NCBI GenBank assembly: GCA_004555175.1
Contig: SFJE01000020.1
Coordinates: forward strand, 1-64,000
DNA: 64,000 nt
Direction: 5' to 3'
DNA from: Lentisphaeraceae bacterium
GTDB taxonomy: Bacteria; Verrucomicrobiota; Kiritimatiellia; RFP12; DVOR01
The position numbers were made by a program, and so were the translations under genes. Under the pieces are notes generated by a model. That model was not told where the DNA came from and ran no database searches. It saw only the letters and a list, made by a program, of their open reading frames with translations. This document shows, one piece after another, positions 23,869 to 31,480 of this stretch. Numbering within the stretch: position 1 is the stretch's first letter; every line of letters begins with the position of its first letter.

Positions 23869-25809
23869 ATGAACGTTACAGAGAAGATTTTCCGCGCCCA
23901 CCTCGTTGATGGAAATCCCGTTGTCGGGAACGAGGTGGCGATTCGTATTGATCAGACCCTCACCCAGGATGCCACCGGCACGATGGCCTATCTCCAGTTT
24001 GAGAGCATGGGCATCGACCGCGTGAAGACCGAGCTCTCGGTGAGCTATGTGGACCACAACACCGTGCAGATCGGCTTTGAGAATGCCGATGACCACGATT
24101 ATCTGCAGTCGGTGGCGCGGAAGTATGGCATCGTCTATTCCAAGCCTGGAAACGGCATCTGCCATCAGCTCCACCTCGAGCGCTTTGGCAAGCCGGGCAA
24201 GACGTTGATTGGCTCGGATTCGCACACGCCCACCGGCGGTGGCATCGGGATGATTGCCATTGGCGCCGGCGGCATTGATGTGGCCGTTGCAATGGGTGGC
24301 GGCGCCTACAATATCGCTTGGCCCAAGGTGGTGGGCATTCGCCTGACCGGGCAGCTCAACCCCGGGGTCTCGGCCAAGGATGTCATCCTCGCCGTGCTGC
24401 GCCGCTTCGGCTCGAAGGGCAATGTCGGCAAGGTCTTTGAGTACACCGGCCCGGCCCTAGCCACGCTCGATGTGCCCAGCCGCGCCACCATCACCAACAT
24501 GGGCGCCGAGCTCGGCGTGACCACCTCGGTCTTCCCCTCCGATGCCATCACCAAGGCCTTCCTCGAAGCCCAGGGCCGCGGCGGCGATTGGGTCGAGCTC
24601 CTGCCCGATGACCCGGCCTCCGATTACGACGAAACCTGGGAGCTCGACCTCTCGACCCTCGAGCCGCTGGCCGCCGCCCCGCACAATCCCGGCAACGTCG
24701 AGACCATCGCCGAGCACCTCGGCCAGAAGGTCAACCAGATTATGATCGGCTCGTGCACCAACTCCTCTTACCGCGACATCAAGACCGTGGCGCTCCTGCT
24801 CAAGGGCAAGCAGGTCCACCCCGATGTGGAAGTGGGCATTGCCTGCGGCTCAAAGCAGGTGGTGCGGATGTTGGCCGACGAAGGGCTCCTGGGCGAACTC
24901 ATCGCCTCGGGCTGCCGCATCCTCGAAAATGCCTGCGGCTTCTGCATCGGCGCGCACATGAGCCCCTCGACCAACGCCGTCTGCCTGCGCACGAGCAACC
25001 GCAACTTCGAGGGCCGCTCGGGCACGCAGTCGGCCAAGGTCTACCTGGTCTCCCCCGAGACCGCCGCCGCCTCGGCCCTCGCCGGCGCCTTCGCCGACGC
25101 CCGCACGCTCGCGGTGCCCGCCGTGCCGATGCCCAAGGCCTTCACGATTGATGATGGCATGTTCCTCTATCGCGAGAGCGCCGGAACAGGCGTGCCGGGC
25201 ACCGAAATCCTCCGCGGCCCGAACATTGGCCAGGTGCCGCCCGGTCAGCCGATGGCCGAAGCCCTCGCCGGCGTGGCCACCATCAAGGTGGGCGACAAGA
25301 TCACCACCGACCACATTATGCCCGCTGGCGCGCGCCTCAAGTTCCGCTCCAATATCCCCGAATACGCCAAGTACGTCTTCGAGCACACCGACCCGGCCTT
25401 CTACGCCAACGCCTCGGCCAATCGCGATGCCGGCAAGGCCAATGTCATCATCGCCGGCGAAAGCTACGGCCAGGGCTCCTCGCGCGAGCACGCCGCCCTC
25501 TGCCCGATGTACCTGGGCGTCAAGGCCGTCATTGCCAAGAGCATCGAGCGCATCCACCGCGCCAACCTCATCAACTTTGGCATCGTCCCCTTCGTCTTCG
25601 CCAATCCGGCCGATTACGACCGCGTGGCCCAGGGCGACGAACTGGCCATCGACGGCCTGCGCGAGGCCATCCTCGGCTCGGGCAAGGCCACCGTTAAAAA
25701 CCTTTCCAATAACACCACATTTGACGTGACGACCGACCTGTCGCCCCGCCAGAAACGCTTGCTCTTGGCCGGTGGCCTCCTCGCCGCCGTCGCCCAAGGC
25801 CAAGCCTAA
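23869..25809 (+). CDS. Aconitate hydratase (Aquifex-type)
   Basis: Aconitase isomerises citrate to isocitrate in the TCA cycle. The 646-residue size and sequence order fit the shorter aconitase/isopropylmalate isomerase-like type (TIGR01342-like) rather than AcnA or AcnB. Fe-S ligands appear in GSCTNSSY (about 296) and CGFCIG (about 356 and 359); GSDSHTPTGGGIG and GESYGQGSSREHAA are active-site blocks. ATG 23869 has no recognisable SD (TTGCTTGTTGCATG), odd for an abundant enzyme. It follows pssA by 31 bp. Confidence 0.88.
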   Translation: MNVTEKIFRAHLVDGNPVVGNEVAIRIDQTLTQDATGTMAYLQFESMGIDRVKTELSVSYVDHNTVQIGFENADDHDYLQSVARKYGIVYSKPGNGICHQLHLERFGKPGKTLIGSDSHTPTGGGIGMIAIGAGGIDVAVAMGGGAYNIAWPKVVGIRLTGQLNPGVSAKDVILAVLRRFGSKGNVGKVFEYTGPALATLDVPSRATITNMGAELGVTTSVFPSDAITKAFLEAQGRGGDWVELLPDDPASDYDETWELDLSTLEPLAAAPHNPGNVETIAEHLGQKVNQIMIGSCTNSSYRDIKTVALLLKGKQVHPDVEVGIACGSKQVVRMLADEGLLGELIASGCRILENACGFCIGAHMSPSTNAVCLRTSNRNFEGRSGTQSAKVYLVSPETAAASALAGAFADARTLAVPAVPMPKAFTIDDGMFLYRESAGTGVPGTEILRGPNIGQVPPGQPMAEALAGVATIKVGDKITTDHIMPAGARLKFRSNIPEYAKYVFEHTDPAFYANASANRDAGKANVIIAGESYGQGSSREHAALCPMYLGVKAVIAKSIERIHRANLINFGIVPFVFANPADYDRVAQGDELAIDGLREAILGSGKATVKNLSNNTTFDVTTDLSPRQKRLLLAGGLLAAVAQGQA

Positions 25810-25822
25810 AGGAGCGCGCACG

Positions 25823-27475
25823 ATGAGCGACGCAGACAACACCGAGAAGCTCAGCTTCGACTTTGCCCCCGATTGGGCCCGCAAGTCCGCTGACGAATAC
25901 GCCAGCCGCTACCAAGGCAAGAACTACGATGAACGCACCGGCCGCGAAGAGCGCCCCGCACGGGACTTCGGCGACCGGCGTGACCGTCGCGAGCGGCCCG
26001 CCCGCCGAGAGGGCGAGCGCGGTGGGCGTCCCTTCCGCCGTGAACGCCCCGAAGGTGAGCCCCGGAGCGAGCGCCCCTTCCGCCGCGAGCGGCCCGAGGG
26101 GAGTGAGCGCCCTGAGCGTGGCGAGCGCCGGAGCTTCCAGCGCCGCGAGCCGGTCAAGCCGTTGAACGCCGAGATCCGCATCCTGCCCAACCAGAAGAGC
26201 CTGGGCTCGATCATCAAGACGCTGCAGGGCACACACGTGGCCTACCCGGTCAAGAAGTTCGTCTCGATGTTCCTGGAAAACCCGCAGGCGTGCCTGGTGC
26301 GCCTGGAGGCCAAGCCCGATACCGAGGTCACCTTCTGGACGTGCAAGAAGTGCGGCTTGGTGGCGTTGAGCGAGGCCGAGATTGCCCAGCACCTCCTCGC
26401 TAGCCATCTGGAAGACTTCTTCGATGTCGCCCAAGAGCCGTGCGAGGCCCCCTCGGGCACCTTCTCGCGCGTGGCCAAGTGCACCCTCACCGGCGAGTGG
26501 GTCGGCGCCCCGAACCACCACAGCTACCGCCACCGCGTGGCCGAGCTCGCCGCCAAGGTCGGCATGGCCGAGCGCGACTACCTGCGCACCCTCGAAACGC
26601 ACACCGAGCCTGAGGCCATCGAAGCCTGGAAGCAGTCGGTGACCACCCAGACGGTCTACCGCCTGAAGGCCGCCGAAACGCCGGCTCCGGCCGCCCCGGC
26701 CGAGGGCGAGGAGGCCCCCGCAGAGCCCGCCGAGGACACGCGCGAGCGCTACTCCCGCGACCAGGCCGAGGCCATCTTCCGCCGCGACCTGCTGCCCACG
26801 CTCATTGGCCAGGCCAAGCACGTCTGCCTGCCGGTCTCCCTGGCGCAGACCTCGCCCTCGCTGCCGCTGCGCATCCTCCTCAAGTACACCTTGCGCGATG
26901 AGCAGAACTATCCGCGCTCGCTCTTCTTTGCCCTGCGCGGCGCCTTCCGCCACCACAAGTTCACCCTCTTCCGCGGGAATGACGCGCGCGGGCCGGAGTT
27001 CGTGGCCAACACCACCCTCACGCCCTTCACCACCGAGCACGCCGTGGCCGAAATCAAGGCGGCCATCGACTACGTCTCGGCCCACCCGCTCTGCACGCGC
27101 CACGACCTGTTGACCGCGCTCACGGCCTCTCTCCCTGAGCTCGAGCTCAACACCATCGCCCGCCAGATTGCCTTCCTCTTCCAGCGCGGCCACATCGTGG
27201 AATACTACAATGGCGTGCTCGCCCTGCCCGAGGCCAACCCCAAGTTCTGCAAGCTCCCCGAGGAGATGAAGCGCGAGCGCGAGGCCGCCAAGGCCGCTAA
27301 GCCCGAAGCCGCCAAGCCGGCTGAAGCGCCGGCTGGGCCCGCTGCTGAAACTCCGGCCGAGCCCGCGCCCGAGGCTCCGGCTGAACAGCCGGCCGCGCCC
27401 GAAGCGCCGGCCCCCGAGGTTGCTGCCGAACCCGCCCCTGAAGTCAAGCCGGAGGAAGCCCATGAAGCTGAGTGA
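25823..27475 (+). CDS. Putative RNA-binding protein with basic repeats and C2H2-like finger
   Basis: A 550-residue protein with no assigned function. N-terminal residues about 35-110 are an Arg/Glu-rich low-complexity region with repeated PFRRERPEG units. About 115-170 follows a conserved-looking block (KPLNAEIRILPNQKSLGSII). A C2H2-like finger lies at about 174-195 (CKKCGLVALSEAEIAQHLLA then SH: Cx2Cx12Hx4H-like). The C-terminal 80 residues are an Ala/Pro/Glu-rich tail. Nucleic-acid binding is inferred from these features only. RBS AAAGGAG precedes ATG 25823. Its 3' end overlaps lpxD by 14 nt. Confidence 0.65.
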   Translation: MSDADNTEKLSFDFAPDWARKSADEYASRYQGKNYDERTGREERPARDFGDRRDRRERPARREGERGGRPFRRERPEGEPRSERPFRRERPEGSERPERGERRSFQRREPVKPLNAEIRILPNQKSLGSIIKTLQGTHVAYPVKKFVSMFLENPQACLVRLEAKPDTEVTFWTCKKCGLVALSEAEIAQHLLASHLEDFFDVAQEPCEAPSGTFSRVAKCTLTGEWVGAPNHHSYRHRVAELAAKVGMAERDYLRTLETHTEPEAIEAWKQSVTTQTVYRLKAAETPAPAAPAEGEEAPAEPAEDTRERYSRDQAEAIFRRDLLPTLIGQAKHVCLPVSLAQTSPSLPLRILLKYTLRDEQNYPRSLFFALRGAFRHHKFTLFRGNDARGPEFVANTTLTPFTTEHAVAEIKAAIDYVSAHPLCTRHDLLTALTASLPELELNTIARQIAFLFQRGHIVEYYNGVLALPEANPKFCKLPEEMKREREAAKAAKPEAAKPAEAPAGPAAETPAEPAPEAPAEQPAAPEAPAPEVAAEPAPEVKPEEAHEAE

Positions 27476-28496
27476 AGTCGTCCAAGCCGTCAACGGCACC
27501 TGTGAGGCCGATGGCGCCATTGAGATCCGCGCGATGGCGAGCCTGCTGGAAGCGCGCGAGGGGGACATCTCCTTCCTCGCCAACCAGAAGTACGCGCCGC
27601 AGATGAAGGAAACGAAGGCCTCGGCCGTGCTCGTGGCGCAGGATTACGCCGGCGAGACCGCCGCCGCGCTCATCCGCGTGGAAGATCCGAACAAGGCCTT
27701 TGCCTCCCTCGCGCCCATCTTCGGCCCCAAGCCGGTGGTGCGCGAGCCGGGCATCCACGCCACGGCCGTCATTGGCGAGGGCGTCACCCTGGGCAAGGAT
27801 GTCTACATCGGCCCCTACACGGTCATTGAAGAGGGCTCGACCATCGGCGATGGCACCATCATCGATGGCATGGTCTTCATTGCCCAGCACGTGCAGATTG
27901 GCAAGCAGTGCCACCTCTACCCGCAGGTCAACATCCGCGAATCGTGCATCTTGGGCGACCGCGTCATTCTCCACGCTGGCGTCAAGATCGGCACCGATGG
28001 CTACGGCTACACCGTCGAAATTGGCGCGCAGGGCCCGGTCATCAACAAGGTCCCGCAGATTGGCATCGTCGAGATTGGCAACGATGTCGAAATTGGCTCG
28101 AACACCTGCGTCGACCGCGCCCGCTTCGGCCGGACCCGCGTGGGCGACTGCGTCAAGATCGATAACCTCGTGCAGATTGGCCACAACGTCCAGATTGCGC
28201 CCTTCGTCGGCATCATTGCCCAGGCGGGCATTGCTGGCAGCGCCAAGATTGAAACCGGCGCGCTCATCTGGTCGCAGGCCGGCATCTCCGGGCACCTCAC
28301 CGTCCACGAACGCGCCCAGGTGGCCCCGCAGGCCGGCGTCAAGGAAGACGTCCCCGAGGGCGAATACGTGGCCGGCACCCCCGCCATTCCCAAGCGGAAG
28401 TTCGCCGAGACGCTCCTCTTCCCGCGCTTGATTGAAAAGCTCAAGAAGAAGGTGGCCGACCTAGAGGCGAAGGTGAAGGCGCTCGAAGCGCGCTAG
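27462..28496 (+). CDS. lpxD: UDP-3-O-acylglucosamine N-acyltransferase
   Basis: LpxD adds the N-linked acyl chain in lipid A synthesis. The 344-residue protein has the uridine-binding N-domain (DISFLANQKYAPQM), a left-handed beta-helix of hexapeptide repeats (about 100-300; IGDGTIIDG, VEIGSNTCVDRARFG), the catalytic histidine in VQIGHNVQI (about 240), and a C-terminal coiled helix (KKKVADLEAKVKALEAR). ATG 27462 lies inside the end of the preceding gene with GGAGGA in front, so translation is coupled. Confidence 0.95.
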   Translation: MKLSEVVQAVNGTCEADGAIEIRAMASLLEAREGDISFLANQKYAPQMKETKASAVLVAQDYAGETAAALIRVEDPNKAFASLAPIFGPKPVVREPGIHATAVIGEGVTLGKDVYIGPYTVIEEGSTIGDGTIIDGMVFIAQHVQIGKQCHLYPQVNIRESCILGDRVILHAGVKIGTDGYGYTVEIGAQGPVINKVPQIGIVEIGNDVEIGSNTCVDRARFGRTRVGDCVKIDNLVQIGHNVQIAPFVGIIAQAGIAGSAKIETGALIWSQAGISGHLTVHERAQVAPQAGVKEDVPEGEYVAGTPAIPKRKFAETLLFPRLIEKLKKKVADLEAKVKALEAR

Positions 28497-28498
28497 TC

Positions 28499-28621
28499 AT
28501 GCTCCTCGATCGGCTCCAAGATCGTTTCATCGTCATCTATTCTCCGAAGCGACTGACCTTTCTTCGGAATGCCCTAAGCGTTGCACTCCTCCTTGCGTGG
28601 ATTGCAGCGCTTTTCTTGTAA
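28499..28621 (+). CDS. 40-residue small membrane protein
   Basis: ATG 28499 begins 2 nt after the lpxD stop. The frame encodes a basic N-terminal half (LLDRLQDRFIVIYSPKRLTF) and one hydrophobic helix (LSVALLLAWIAALFL) at the C-terminus, a tail-anchor-like design. Its stop codon TAA overlaps the aroC ribosome site AAGGAGG, so it bridges lpxD and aroC without a gap. No homologue is recognised; the fit to the gap and the membrane segment argue for a real gene. Confidence 0.55.
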   Translation: MLLDRLQDRFIVIYSPKRLTFLRNALSVALLLAWIAALFL

Positions 28622-28633
28622 GGAGGTGCACCT

Positions 28634-29809
28634 ATGGCCTTCTCGTATCTCTCGGCTGGAGAATCGCACGGCCCCTGCCTCACCGTCATCGTCGAAGGCG
28701 TCCCTGCCGGACTCCCGCTCGATGAAGCGCCCCTCGCCGCCGACCTCGCTCGCCGCCAACTCAAGGCCGGCGCCGGCGGCCGAATGGCCATCGAAACCGA
28801 CCGCGCCCGCATCCTCTCGGGCGTGATGGCCGGCAAGACCACCGGCGCGCCCATCGCCCTCTCCATCCCCAACAAGGACTTCGCCGCCTGGCAGGGCCGC
28901 GCCGTCCCGGCCTACACCACCGCCCGCCCCGGCCACGCCGACCTTGCCGCCTGCGTCAAATACGGCTTTGACGACATCCGCTGCGCCCTCGAACGCTCCA
29001 GCGCCCGCGAGACCGCCTGCCGCGTGGCCGTCGGCGCCATTGCCCGCGCCTTCCTCGGCCACTTTGGCATCCGCGCCGGCGCCTACATCGCCTCCCTCGG
29101 CACCGTCCGCGAAGTTCCCGTGTCGCCGGCCGAAGCCCTCGCCTTTGCCGCCACCTCCCCGGTTCGCGCCCCCAATCAATCGCAGGCCGATGCCTACGCC
29201 AACGCCATCCACCTCGCCGGCGTCAAGGGCGAGACCCTTGGCGGGGTCATCGCCTGCCAGGTCGATGGCCTGCCCATCGGCCTAGGCTCCTACGTCACCC
29301 CCGAGCGCCGCCTCGATGCCCGCCTCGCCGCCGCCGTGATGAGCGTCAATGCCATCAAGGGCGTTGAGTTCGCCGAAGCCTTCGCCAACACCGAGCGCCT
29401 CGGCAGCGCCCTGCACGACCCCATCACCCGCGATGCCGCCGGCCACGTCTGCCGCCCCACCAACCGCGCGGGCGGCCTTGAGGCGGGCATGACCACCGGC
29501 CAGCCCCTCCTCATCCGCGCGGCGATGAAGCCCATTCCCACCACCCTCACCCCCCAGCGCTCGCTCGACTTCGCCACCGGCCAACCCGCCGAAACCACCT
29601 ACGAGCGCTCCGACACCTGCCCCGTCCCCCGCGCCTGCGTCGTCATCGAGAGCGTCATCCTCATCGAACTCGCCGCCGCCCTCATCGAGAAACTCGGCGG
29701 CGACTCCCTCCCCGAAATGCTCGCGCGCTACGCCGCCCTCCCCACGGCCGACACCCTGCACCTCTCCCCCGAGCCCAAGCTCTTCTGGCCCGAAAGGCCC
29801 GGCCTATGA
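28634..29809 (+). CDS. aroC: Chorismate synthase
   Basis: AroC forms chorismate from EPSP, the last shikimate-pathway step, using reduced FMN. The 391-residue protein shows SAGESHGP at the N-terminus, RPGHADLAACVKYGFDDIRC with the following ERSSARETA, NQSQADAY, and GGLEAGMTTGQP. RBS AAGGAGGTG (28620-28628) precedes ATG 28634. No other aro genes are in the window. Strong C bias in third positions. Confidence 0.95.
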   Translation: MAFSYLSAGESHGPCLTVIVEGVPAGLPLDEAPLAADLARRQLKAGAGGRMAIETDRARILSGVMAGKTTGAPIALSIPNKDFAAWQGRAVPAYTTARPGHADLAACVKYGFDDIRCALERSSARETACRVAVGAIARAFLGHFGIRAGAYIASLGTVREVPVSPAEALAFAATSPVRAPNQSQADAYANAIHLAGVKGETLGGVIACQVDGLPIGLGSYVTPERRLDARLAAAVMSVNAIKGVEFAEAFANTERLGSALHDPITRDAAGHVCRPTNRAGGLEAGMTTGQPLLIRAAMKPIPTTLTPQRSLDFATGQPAETTYERSDTCPVPRACVVIESVILIELAAALIEKLGGDSLPEMLARYAALPTADTLHLSPEPKLFWPERPGL

Positions 29810-30624
29810 GTGGCTCACCCGCCCTCTTCGACGCCCACCTCCACCTCCGCGACGCGCGCATCCTCCCCTTCCACTCCCGCTACGTCAAGGACGCGCTCGA
29901 TGGCGGAGTCACCGCCTGTATCGACTGCGCCAGTCGCCCCGAGGAGTGGGCCATGGAGGTCTCCTCCTCCCTCGCCGCCACCACCGCCTACGGCCTCCAC
30001 CCCTGGTACGCCGCCGTCTCGGTCCCCAACTGGCTCGAACGCCTCGAATGCGCCCTCGCCGTCGACCCCAATGCCCCCGTCGGTGAAATCGGGCTCGACG
30101 GCATCCGCCGCGTCCACGATGGCGGCACCGCCCAGCGCGCAGCCCTAACCGCCCAACTCGACCTCGCCGTCCGCCTCGGCCGTCCAGTCATTCTCCACGG
30201 CGCGCGCGCCTGGTCCTTCCTTTTCCGCTTCCTCGAACCCTGGGCCGAGCGCATCTGCGCCTGGCAACTCCACGGCATCAGCTTCTCGCACGAGTTGCTC
30301 GCCCTCCCCTTCTTCAAACGCGCGAATGTCTGGTTTAGCGTCGGCGGCGGCATCCTCAAACCCGCTGCGCGCCTCCTCCCAGAACTCCTCCCCCACCTCC
30401 CCCTCAACCGCCTCCTCGTCGAGACCGATTCCCCCGATCGCTTCCCCATCGGCGGCGACCCCCTCGTCCTCGGTCAACACCAACTGCTCTACAATCAGCC
30501 CGGCAACCTCTCCTGCGTCCTCCGCGCCATCGCCACCCTCCGCGCAATCCCCTACAACGAACTCGCCGAGCAAACCTCCCAAAACGCCCGAGACTTCCTG
30601 GGCGCTCGCTGCGCTCGCGGATGA
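29806..30624 (+). CDS. TatD-family metal-dependent hydrolase
   Basis: TatD-type enzymes are metal-dependent nucleases/deoxyribonucleases. This 272-residue protein has the metal ligands FDAHLH (H11, H13), GLHPWYA, GEIGLDG, VILHGARAW, HGIS and VETDSPD. It overlaps aroC by 4 nt (ATGA). The last residues LGARCARG and the stop codon are encoded by the start of a repeat (GCTCGCTGCGCTCGCGG), so the native C-terminus may have been replaced. Composition is extreme at the 3' end: 7 G and 37 C in 30361-30420. Confidence 0.85.
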   Translation: MSGSPALFDAHLHLRDARILPFHSRYVKDALDGGVTACIDCASRPEEWAMEVSSSLAATTAYGLHPWYAAVSVPNWLERLECALAVDPNAPVGEIGLDGIRRVHDGGTAQRAALTAQLDLAVRLGRPVILHGARAWSFLFRFLEPWAERICAWQLHGISFSHELLALPFFKRANVWFSVGGGILKPAARLLPELLPHLPLNRLLVETDSPDRFPIGGDPLVLGQHQLLYNQPGNLSCVLRAIATLRAIPYNELAEQTSQNARDFLGARCARG

Positions 30625-30900
30625 CAGCGGACAGATAACAGCTGACAGCGGACAGCAATGCTCGCTACGCTCGCAGTCGACAGTCGACAGTCGACAGGGC
30701 TCGCTGACGCGAGCGGAGGACAGAGGGGGGAGAAGTCCGAAGCGATAGCGAAGGAGCTATGTCAACACAGATGACGGAGGGGGAAGACCGCAGGGCTGCT
30801 CGCCCTGCACCCCGGGAGCGTGGGACGCTCCACCCCAGCCGAAGCGCCCTGCGGGCACTTCGGCTCTCTGTTATCTGTCCGCTGTTAGCTGTCCGCCCGC
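30605..30900. repeat. Compound element: heptamer arms around hairpin core (copy B)
   Basis: The left arm has GACAGCG/GATAACA/GCTGACA heptamers and three copies of GTCGACA; the right arm has complementary CTGTTAT, CTGTCCG and CTGTTAG units (30865-30895). Between them lie an inverted GTTGACATAGCTCC copy (about 30733-30768) and the three-hairpin element (30790-30864: GCAGGGC/GCCCTGC, GGAGCGT/ACGCTCC, GCCGAAG/CTTCGGC). Confidence 0.75.
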
Positions 30901-30905
30901 CGCGC

Positions 30906-30984
30906 GCGTGGTGGCTACTCGCCCCCACACCCCTCGGGAGCGCAGTGCGCTCCACCCCGGCCGGTGCGCCCTGCGGGCACGCCG
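30906..30984. repeat. Three-hairpin element, copy C
   Basis: GTGGTGGC/GCCCCCAC around loop TACTC, GGAGCGC/GCGCTCC, and GCCGG..CCGGC, then TCCGTCC heptamers to about 31020 and a GAGCGCAGCGAGCG unit. Confidence 0.75.
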
Positions 30985-31092
30985 GCTCTCTGTCCTCCGT
31001 CCTCCGTCATCTGTCATCCGCGAGCGCAGCGAGCGGCTAACAGCTTTCCCGTCTATCGCCTATCGAAAAAGTGACCCGGCCCGGGTCGAACG

Positions 31093-31180
31093 AATAAGAC
31101 CCCGTCTTATTGGCAATAAGGCCCCGTCTTATTAGCAACAAGACCCCGTCTTATTAGCAACAAGGCCCCGTCTTATTAAT
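31093..31180. repeat. 22-bp tandem array of AATAAGAC palindromes, four units
   Basis: Units start at 31093, 31115, 31137 and 31159. Each holds the inverted repeat AATAAGAC-CCC-GTCTTATT or a one- or two-base variant. The exact two-turn spacing suggests a binding-site array rather than a terminator, since no U-tract or upstream gene fits. Confidence 0.8.
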
Positions 31181-31383
31181 TCGGCCCCGCCCGAGCCAAA
31201 CTATTAGAGGGCGCGGGGCGCACCCGCGCCCCTCGCTGTCCGCTGGGCGCCCCGCGCCCGCCTCGAGGTAGGCCCGGGTTCGCCTCGAGGTAGGCCCGAG
31301 ATTCACCTCTCACCTCTCACGCGAGCGCAGCGAGCACCGCTGTCTGCTGTCCGCTGCGAGCGCAGCGAGCTAAAACTTTTCGC
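31181..31383. repeat. G/C hairpins, two further 22-bp units and heptamers
   Basis: GGGGCGC/GCGCCCC pairings, two 22-bp units beginning GCCTCGAGGTAGG (31260-31303), CACCTCT heptamers and two GAGCGCAGCGAGC units. No gene is supported in the whole 30625-31480 gap. Confidence 0.6.
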
Positions 31384-31413
31384 TTGCTCGGGGGGGGGTA
31401 AAAAATGTATACT
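31384..31413 (+). promoter_or_regulatory. Giant surface-protein promoter with G9 tract in the spacer
   Basis: TTGCTC (31384-31389), then nine G (31390-31398) and TAAAAAATG, then TATACT (31408-31413). The spacer is 18 nt; loss of one G would give the optimal 17 and gain of one would give 19. Neisseria porA uses the same poly-G-in-spacer layout for phase variation. Confidence 0.65.
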
Positions 31414-31480
31414 TAACATCGTGACTGGGGAAAGGTGGCCTTTCTCCGGCCTCAGTCTATCAGGAAAGGAAGTTGGAATT

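Noticed and set aside
25694..27583. Antisense frame of 629 codons opposite the basic-repeat protein
   Set aside because: Gly/Leu-rich shadow of Ala/Pro/Arg codons on the sense strand; the sense gene has SD, coupling and a finger motif.
31093..31180. CRISPR array or terminator series
   Set aside because: No spacers between the 22-bp units; no U-tract or upstream gene requiring four terminators.
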